Positions 6,052 through 6,915 of a stretch of DNA of 6,915 nucleotides are shown one piece after another. Position numbers and translations under genes: made by a program. The DNA is from JBGPIT01 sp041485125 (GTDB lineage Bacteria > Desulfobacterota > Binatia > UTPRO1), in NCBI GenBank assembly GCA_041485125.1, contig JBGPIT010000276.1, positions 1-6,915 on the forward strand. The letters are read 5' to 3'. Under the pieces are notes generated by a model. The model made no database searches. It saw only the letters and a list, made by a program, of their open reading frames with translations, and was not told the DNA's origin. Position 1 is the stretch's first letter. Each line of letters starts with the position of its first letter.

Positions 6052-6091
6052 ACTCATGGCACTGAGTAAAATTGCTCAACGTCGTGAGCAA
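6052..6091. promoter_or_regulatory. Paired operator-like inverted repeats CTCA-N6-TGAG
   Basis: Site 1 is ACTCA-TGGCAC-TGAGT (6052-6067). Site 2 is TTGCTCA-ACGTCG-TGAGCAA (6072-6091, 7-bp perfect arms). Both share CTCA-N6-TGAG, their centres are 22 bp apart (two helical turns), and the six-base centres differ, as expected for protein-binding sites rather than a copied repeat. The stretch is also AT-richer than its surroundings. It lies 57-96 bp upstream of the nucleotidyltransferase start at 5995 and overlaps the 5' end of the truncated gene on the plus strand. The regulator is unknown. Confidence 0.45.
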
Positions 6092-6859
6092 ACATCTGGT
6101 CACTGGCCGAGATGCGCGCCGGCCTTCGGCTTCATGCTCGATCAGCACCTGTTCTTCGGCGGCTACCCCGGCGCGGCGCCGCTGATCGGCGACCCGTCGC
6201 GCTGGACGCGCTACATCAAGGACTCGCTGATCGAGACCACGGTCGCACGCGACGTGCTGTTGCTGTCGCGCGTCGACAAGCCTGCGCTGCTACGCCAGTT
6301 GTTCGAGCTCGGCTGCCGCTACTCGGGTCAGATCCTGTCGTACACGAAGATGCTGGGTCAGCTGCACGACGCGGGCAACACGACGGCGCTGGCGCACTAC
6401 CTCGACCTGCTCGCCGGAGCCGGCATGCTCACCGGCCTGCAGAAGTTCTCCGGCTCCGCAACACGCCAGCGCGGCTCGATTCCGAAGCTGCAGGTATTCA
6501 ACACAGCGCTGACGACCGCTCTGAGCGGCCTCACTCTTGTCGAAGCCAAGAAAGACACCGACTTCTGGGGCCGGCTCACGGAATCCGCCGTCGGCGCCCA
6601 CCTCGCCAACCTGGCCGCCGCCGGCGAATGCGAGCTCCGCTACTGGCGCGAGAAGAACCGCGAGGTCGATTTCATCGTCCAGTTGGGTCGGCGCGTCATC
6701 GCGATCGAGGTAAAGAGCGGCCGGCGGAGGGACTCGATGGCGGGCATGGCCGCGTTCCAGGAGCTCGTGCCGAAGGCACGCACGCTGCTCGTTGGGGGAG
6801 ATGGCATTCCGGTCGAGAAGTTCCTACTGAGCGCGTCGGAAGAGTGGCTCACAGCCTGA
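6056..6859 (+). pseudogene. C-terminal remnant of an AAA ATPase/DUF4143 protein
   Basis: The open frame from ATG 6056 gives 267 residues, but only those after about residue 16 look like the family. FFGGYPGAAPLIGD, RYIKDSLIETTVARDVLLL, KPALLRQLFELGCRYSGQIL, SYTKMLGQLHDAGNTTALAH and YLDLLAGAGML are the typical DUF4143 region of archaeal-type AAA proteins. The end has Glu176, EVDFIV (Asp205) and IAIEVKSG (Glu218, Lys220), resembling a PD-(D/E)xK nuclease-like core. Complete members are about 400 residues with a Walker A/B ATPase domain in front; none is present upstream. Just before the aligned part another frame reads IWSLAEMRA (6094-6120), which fits the family better than the HWPRCAPA of the main frame and suggests a single-base frameshift near 6121. 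An expressed short protein from ATG 6056 or 6134 cannot be excluded. The remnant contains no in-frame stop, so decay may be recent. Confidence 0.75.
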
Positions 6860-6873
6860 GCCTGCGCGGGGTT

Positions 6874-6906
6874 GATAACCGCACCTCCGTCGGGTGCGCG
6901 GATATC
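6874..6906. repeat. Imperfect hairpin downstream of the DUF4143 remnant
   Basis: CGCACC (6880-6885) pairs with GGTGCG (6893-6898) over a 7-base loop. With a small bulge and one mismatch the stem can extend to GATA (6874-6877) with TATC (6903-6906). It begins 14 bases after the stop codon, so it may be a terminator lacking a T-run, or part of an element that continues beyond the window edge. Confidence 0.25.
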
Positions 6907-6915
6907 GTTACCTCC

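Noticed and set aside
4934..6055. The long plus-strand open frame leading into the DUF4143 remnant, as if one 641-residue protein
   Set aside because: This part is antisense to the nucleotidyltransferase and reads as Arg/Ala/Glu low-complexity sequence without an ATPase domain; only the part after about 6090 resembles the family.
6057..6076. TGGCAC...TTGCT on the plus strand as a third sigma-54 promoter
   Set aside because: GG and GC are 14 bp apart instead of 10, and the bases are better explained by the CTCA-N6-TGAG dyads.
6050..6084. A sigma-70 promoter for the nucleotidyltransferase on the minus strand (TTGAGC, 17 bp, TGAGTT)
   Set aside because: The -10 hexamer matches the consensus at only two positions; it is too weak to list as a feature.
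1..6915. tRNA, rRNA, CRISPR array or insertion sequence
   Set aside because: No cloverleaf, regularly spaced repeats, transposase motif or terminal inverted repeats with target duplications were found by eye.

Overview
The window is a very GC-rich bacterial chromosome segment with strongly G/C-biased third codon positions, dense genes and short intergenic gaps. The gene types (sigma-54 activator end, STAS plus ECF sigma gene, CaiB-type CoA transferase, GMC oxidoreductase, DUF2267 protein, DUF4143-type ATPase remnant) fit an environmental bacterium of the Desulfobacterota/Binatota/Methylomirabilota-Rokubacteria/Acidobacteria kind. That placement rests on gene content and memory of these families, not on a marker gene. 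No rRNA, tRNA, CRISPR array or insertion sequence is visible.

Layout, left to right. The plus strand starts with the C-terminal Fis-type helix-turn-helix of a sigma-54-dependent activator (3-245). Next come a single gene joining a STAS-like domain to an ECF sigma factor (375-1277), a 62-residue conserved-looking small protein with a strong ribosome binding site (1297-1485), and a family III CoA transferase with its catalytic Asp169 (1579-2781). Convergent to that, on the minus strand, are a short DUF2267-type gene (2791-3234), a 515-residue GMC flavoprotein oxidoreductase with a four-cysteine motif (3385-4932) and a mannose-1-phosphate guanylyltransferase-like sugar nucleotidyltransferase (4994-5995). 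Transcribed divergently from the last is the C-terminal part of an AAA/DUF4143 protein that has lost its ATPase domain and looks like a decayed remnant (6056-6859). The window ends in a possible imperfect hairpin.

How it may work together. The first three genes look like a regulatory module: an activator end, a sigma factor carrying a non-phosphorylatable STAS-like domain, and a small partner protein. Two GG-N10-GC sequences resembling sigma-54 -24/-12 elements lie just before the STAS-sigma gene and the DUF2267 gene, each with a palindrome 117-130 bp upstream of the predicted start. Because the window also carries the end of a sigma-54 activator, a local sigma-54 circuit is a reasonable hypothesis. 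The nucleotidyltransferase and GMC genes are collinear and 61 bp apart and may be co-transcribed. In front of them are two CTCA-N6-TGAG inverted repeats whose centres are 22 bp apart, which look like paired operators. The CoA transferase has no obvious pathway partner here.

The most unusual points are the STAS-ECF fusion with its small companion gene, the operator-like double repeat at 6052-6091, and the sigma-54-like promoters placed almost on top of the start codons.
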